From Antedon bifida (taxonomy: Eukaryota > Echinodermata > Crinoidea > Comatulida > Antedonidae), in the NCBI GenBank assembly GCA_963402885.1, contig OY727099.1, positions 4,390,001-4,454,000 on the forward strand: a stretch of 64,000 bases of DNA, in the 5' to 3' direction. This document shows, piece by piece, positions 54,001 through 60,000 of this stretch; positions within the stretch are counted from its first letter, which is position 1; the number at the start of each line of letters is the position of its first letter. The translations under genes were made by a program, and so were the position numbers. The notes beneath the pieces are model-generated. The model saw only the letters and a program-made list of their open reading frames with translations, searched no databases and was not told where the DNA came from.

Positions 54001-57000
54001 TGTGTAATGTTGAAGATTGGGTTTAAAAAAGAAATGTGTTTAAATATTTCATTAATTTGACATTTAACAGTATTTTAAATATTGATAAGAGAAAAATTCT
54101 AATAATTTTCAAATGATAAACAGAAATTTAAAATGTTGAAATCTGATAAACACTTCTAAATTGATTTTTCATGAATGTTTTTGGCACTGAAACACTAGCG
54201 ATATCTCTACCAGATAAATAGCTGGGGCATACTGTATACAGTAGGGTTATCAGGGGCCAACCCTTGTAAAATGAGATTGTCTAAAGATAGAGTACACTGA
54301 ACTGGCAAGTTGCTACTCATAACTTCAACCATTGCCCTCCATATCAATGCTTACTATGAATTCATGTTCAATTAGCAATACAAAAAAAATCAAATTTGTT
54401 TCATTTCCTTTCGAAAATATCTTCAACATATTAATAACTATATGTCTTTACCAGTTAAGGTTAGGAAGAACTTTTATATACTTTAGACATGTGTACTGTT
54501 AGATTGACAAGTACAAAACTGGCTGTTGTCTAGACTCCAACTAGTAATTAATACTTAATAGAAATAAAAATACCATATGAAACATATCAAATTGGGAAAA
54601 TTGGTTTCAGACAAAGTAAACAACAAATTGGATCTATAATTTATTGAATGTTAACCCATTTGATTGTGACAAGACGATATTGCTACCACCAGACTATTGT
54701 AGCCTCAATGACACAGACTAAAAAAAAATAAAGTATCATATTCAAGACATTTAATATGTTAATAACCATGGTTAATTGCTCTGCAATCATCTTTTTATAG
54801 AGGGCGCATGTCTAAATTCAATGTGGGGTTGCATGTACTGCACCATTGAAGAAGCTAGACTGTAGGCCTGCATGTACAGTAGCCTACTCTAGGTTTCAGT
54901 TGCAGGAAGGTATGTACTGGTGGTACGGCATCTAGTATAGTATAAATCAAATATTGACTTTGGGGAACATGGAAATCTGGAGAATAATAAGCCTGCAGAT
55001 CCTCTTGGCTATAATAAATATTTTAAACCATGTTTCTCTCAACCTAGACAATATTTGTACTGTATAATAAATATCAACAAATTAATCAGTATACAAAAGT
55101 ACTATGGTATGACCTTTGGGAAGGAATGGTTCCAATAAGGGCAGACAAGGAAGAAATTCAACTATGAGTTGCACAAATATAGTAAAGTAATAAAGAGATC
55201 AATTTAGAAGCAAGATTCATTAGATAAAAACAATATATTTCCTCTGTCTCCAATTTGCTTGAGGTGATTATAACAAGTAGCCATAGTAGCTCTATATAAA
55301 ACATATGAAATAAAATATTTAAAAAAAATCTTTTTAAATTGAATGAAACCCTTTCTGGTTGTATGACATGTACTATTTACTTTTTGTATACTGGTAGTAT
55401 AATTAGAGTTCAAACAACTTCTTTTATGAAACTCTAGAGGGCATCATGAATACTTCACAATCATGAATACAGTTTTAATGCTGGAATACAGGTGAAATCA
55501 ATTATTTATTGTTGTTCTTTGAACACTTAATTAAATATTAATTATTCAATATATTACAATTCCAATGGGATTGATTATCAAATAAAAGAAATTTAAAGAG
55601 CCTACTGTATTGAAAATATATTACTACTGATGATAATGTCACAAATATTTTTTAAATTATGGTGTTTTTTAGGGGGTACTAATAGAAAGATTGATTAATT
55701 ATCTATTTCCTACCACATGTCAATGTCATCAAATTCTATCAAGTAATTATAAAAATACAGTACAGTGTTGGTAATAAATTCAATGAACTATTTTCTTCAA
55801 TTCCATTGTAATTAATTATTAATATTTGTAGTTTATATATATTTTCACTCACACATAATTTTCATAATAAATAAAAAAGGATTAACTACTGTATGTATTA
55901 CTAATTAGGAAGAATTAAATAAATAATGTATTTTAAAATCTATTTGAATCTAGAAAACATTTATCTGTAACACGTTATCTTTAATTAATTAAATAACTAT
56001 GTATATTTTTAATTTTACACAAACAAACTGTAGTTTCCACATTTTTAAATTAATAACAATTATTTTTGAAAGAAAACAGACTTTGTTGTATCCGGTATTG
56101 GGTAATTTAAACATTAATTCACTTTTGCGGTGTTGTTTCGGCGTGACATGAGAGAAATATGTGCATGTTATTTATGTGTACGGATTAGACGCAAATGGAC
56201 ATAGGAAAGGTTAATTAATTCATTGTTGGATGCACTATACATGTATTCAGGTAGGATTATCATAGTTCATAAACTTTACTAATTTCAGTCAGTCAAAAGC
56301 TGTAAGTAGTACACTAGTACAACTAGGATTGCAAATGTTATTACTACGCAGTATATACATACAAAATTAATATACTGTACAGTATTTAACACCTATTAAG
56401 GGGACACCTTTAGGACCCTACAAAGTGAGGCCTTAATGGGGGTGTCCAATGAATAGTGTTGTCAGTAGTGTTAAAGCATGCATTGCACATTGTTCGTTCC
56501 ATAGGAAAGTTTCTATGCAAGGAGGGGTTCTACTGTACTAAATTAAAGCTAATTACAGAGGGCAGTATTTTATTTTTTCTAGATAAACAAATGATATATG
56601 TCTTTGACCAGTACTCAACAACAGAGGGCAGTATTAAGGCTATAAAATCTGAACATTTTTTGCAAACTATTCAATCTGATCTACATTTCCAGGTTGATGA
56701 CAGCTGGTGATTGATACCGCAAATACAAAACACCTTCAGGATTCAATAAAGTGTCAGGAGTGTTCCCTAATAGGGGTTGGCTGTAGTATTAAAACATCAT
56801 ATTTCACCTCATTCATTTCAACGAAACAAACCCCCTTTATACTATAAGGGTGTCTGCTAGGGGTGTTCTAAAACAGAGAGAGTTCTGAATATGCATTTAT
56901 ATTGAAATACAGAACAGTATTAATTACATTGCATTGCCTTACCTCTATAACTGCTGAAAGCTCCTCTGCCAATCCATCTTGTCCAAGGATGAGAATGTTT

Positions 57001-60000
57001 AGTTTCTTAAATTCATCTTCACATGTTTGTAATAAACTAGGCGCAGTTGTTCTAACAAAAACAATGCATTTTAAAAAGTTACAAGCTTTTTCCACATTCG
57101 GTTCACAGAAAAGTGTCCAGGGTTCTATCACACTTTATAGACGTCAATGGGTAAAAGTGAATACTGTATTCATTCTGAATGTAGGGCAACGAGCTGTTAA
57201 CATCTCATTGTACTAAGCCATGGCATTATGTGGTAGGGTAGTCTATATAGTACCTTTCCCGGCTGCCTTATCCTCCTCGTATTTTTCAACCAGGTACTTA
57301 ATTACAGTCGAGTGGAGTGTTTTTTGATCCCGGGTATTTCTGTGTAATAGTGGGTGGCCGAGTGGTTACGACAGGGAAGCCTACTCGCTCCATGCCTTCA
57401 GGACTATAAAATGTAAGTCCAGTATACACAAAATACTTGTTTGCCCTTAACAATTTTTTAACACAAGTAGGGGGTTACACAGTTCACAAATCCACTGTTG
57501 TGGACAGATGAGCGAGAGCTAGAAATGGCAGCACTAACATGGCGTGACCCATAGGGGTTAAGCACTAACCAAGAGGTTACCGCCACTTACCTAAGTAAAT
57601 GCTTATTAATGTGTGCCTTGATAAGTAAGTCCATACAGTGCATTCCGCTGATGCATGTTTCTGGTGTAGGATGCTGGATGAAAGCAAGGTGTTTGATAAG
57701 AAGGGCATGCCTATCATTCCATAGAAACTCCAATGCACCATATCTAATGATACAAATCAAAATATCAAGTGTTATTTAAAAGAATGAATTACATGTATAG
57801 AAAACAATCAAATGCTAGGCCTATTATTCACTGAACGTGCACTGGGTCACCGACACCTGCTCTTCCTACAGAGGCCCACAGCCAGAGCTTGGTTTTATTA
57901 AATTCCAGGCCTAAATTTGAACCCATGTGCTTCCGAATAAGTACCTTATAAATATTTAGCGATGACATGACCTAGAATCAGGGGACGTGGTGAGGGTTGA
58001 GGCGGATGTATTAATTATTCATTAATTGTTATGAATTATTCATTTTTTTATATTATGATCTAATGAACAATAATAGTTTGCCCTTCTTGAATCCAATACC
58101 TAATTTGTAAAATTATGCAGATGATGCTGAATATGATGATTCATGAAACAATATGGTGTTATGATTATTATAAAGCACTGATACATATTTTATGCTAAAT
58201 AAATGGCTTAGAATTAATTTATTTATAAACATAAATAATACATTTCTAACCTTGTATCTGATTGTGATTTTGCATTTATATATATATTTTTAATGCTAAA
58301 TAAACAGATTTTACTTAAATAATTTGTCAATATTAATAATAAATTAATAAATAGATTTTCCACCTTGGATCTGATTGTAATTATTACTTATTGATGCTAA
58401 ATAAACATATTGTTTTATTCTTCAACCTGTTCCTAGCAATTACTTATTTATTTATCAAGTATTTTTGGGGGCAATCATACACACCGATTATTATATTTCT
58501 AATCCCTCATAAACATCTACATTCAAACAAACTAAACTCCTAAAATACAAAAAAAAATAATGTAGTAAATGCAGTAACTGTAATAGAATATTTGTTCATG
58601 ATCTCTTAATATAAATTTATTTTAAGCTATGTCTACACTATTAAACTTGACAAAAAAATGTGATTTGCCCATGATGATGCCATATCACTACCATATTTGG
58701 GCATATCACTACCATATTTGGCCACATCACAAACTAGTTTGATAGTGTAGACAGAGCTTTAAACATAAATTAATAAATAGATTTTCCACCTTGGATATGA
58801 TTGTAAACTATCCTGGATAGCCAACAGATGTTCATGCGATAATTTCAACTTGTCAAAATTTGTGAACACTTCAGCACACTCAAAGAGCAGTTCCTTGAAG
58901 TCATTTTTAGCCTTTTGCGTAATTTCCTCCTGATGGCTGTTGTAAATTTCTTTACGTTCATCTTCGGTCAACTCCTGGAAACTCTCCTCATCTTTGAAGT
59001 GTTTTGTGATATCGTCGTAACGCTTCCCTGGCATCACTTCATGGCTGGAAGCTTGAAGTAGCTTGCGGAAGTCAGACTGCATCCTGTAAAAGAATGTTTT
59101 GCAATAACATGATGTTTTATAGTAGTGTCAACTCTCTCAATACTGGACATCTTTGAGCTGGCCAAATACTGTATGTCTGGTTTTCCGTAAAGTCGGGTAT
59201 TCGGAATGTGTTTTTAATGGTAAAAATGAATCTGGGAATGTTTGGAAAAGTCTGGTATTGGGAGGGTTTAGTGTACTACTATATTGTAGGTCACAAAAAA
59301 TATAAGGTGAGGATCACAACCCATAGTACTTGTACTGTATGCTTGCTCTTGATGCCTTTTGGGGAGGGAGGAAGAACACCCTGCAAGCTATAGGCTTGAA
59401 TGCAAAGGTCATAGGTCATTGCAAATCAGAAACTCCCAATTGTCACTAGTATTATTGTATGATCTAAGCACCACTGTTACCTTTCTTTTTTCTTAGCTGC
59501 ACACAATTTGTTGATGTGGTTCTTGAATTGTGATTCACAATCTGAATCATGCGTTGTGAAAATACTTGCAGGAATCCTGTTATCAAGTGTCTGGTTGATG
59601 TGCGGGTGCTCCTGCCATTCACCATCTAAGTGGATGAACCATTTTTCAAACCTCTCGTGCTTCTCAAGAGATTCCCTACAATCCGACCAAGATCTGTCAC
59701 AAGTACCAGGGATAAATTTCATTTTAAAATTTTGATGATTTTTGAGTCGAGAAACATAGTTTTGTATTGTAGTTTTTGCTACACAATTTTAGAAATATGC
59801 AGTGCAATAAAGTTGTTTTGTATAGCTTTTTGCTATGCTACACTGGCGATATACTGTAGTCACCAGGTAGACTTTTAAAAATAATAATTATTTAAATACC
59901 ATAAATTATACAAACCAGTCTATAAAATACTGTATACTGTACCTTTGACCAATAATATTGAGGTCTGGAAATATATCGTCAAAAACACTTGGTAACAAAT

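Larger units (their letters stand above)
45376..56942. other. p190 intron 6 (11.6 kb)
   Basis: Longest intron. Holds a 36-bp direct repeat (45674 and 45829), CpG-enriched stretches at 46590-46720 and 47080-47190, the GTCGCGTGC repeat (48923-49011), a TTA MITE (49071-49241), a GGTTCCCACT MITE (53084-53223) and CAGTAGAACCCC copies (56377-56539, 56750-56870). No exon in frame with p190 was found or is needed, since exons 6 and 7 join in phase. Confidence 0.6.
57744..58789. other. p190 intron 4
   Basis: Holds a tandem series of units that echo the exon 4 donor (58190-58400) and a TTA-flanked MITE (58625-58758). Otherwise AT-rich. Confidence 0.65.
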
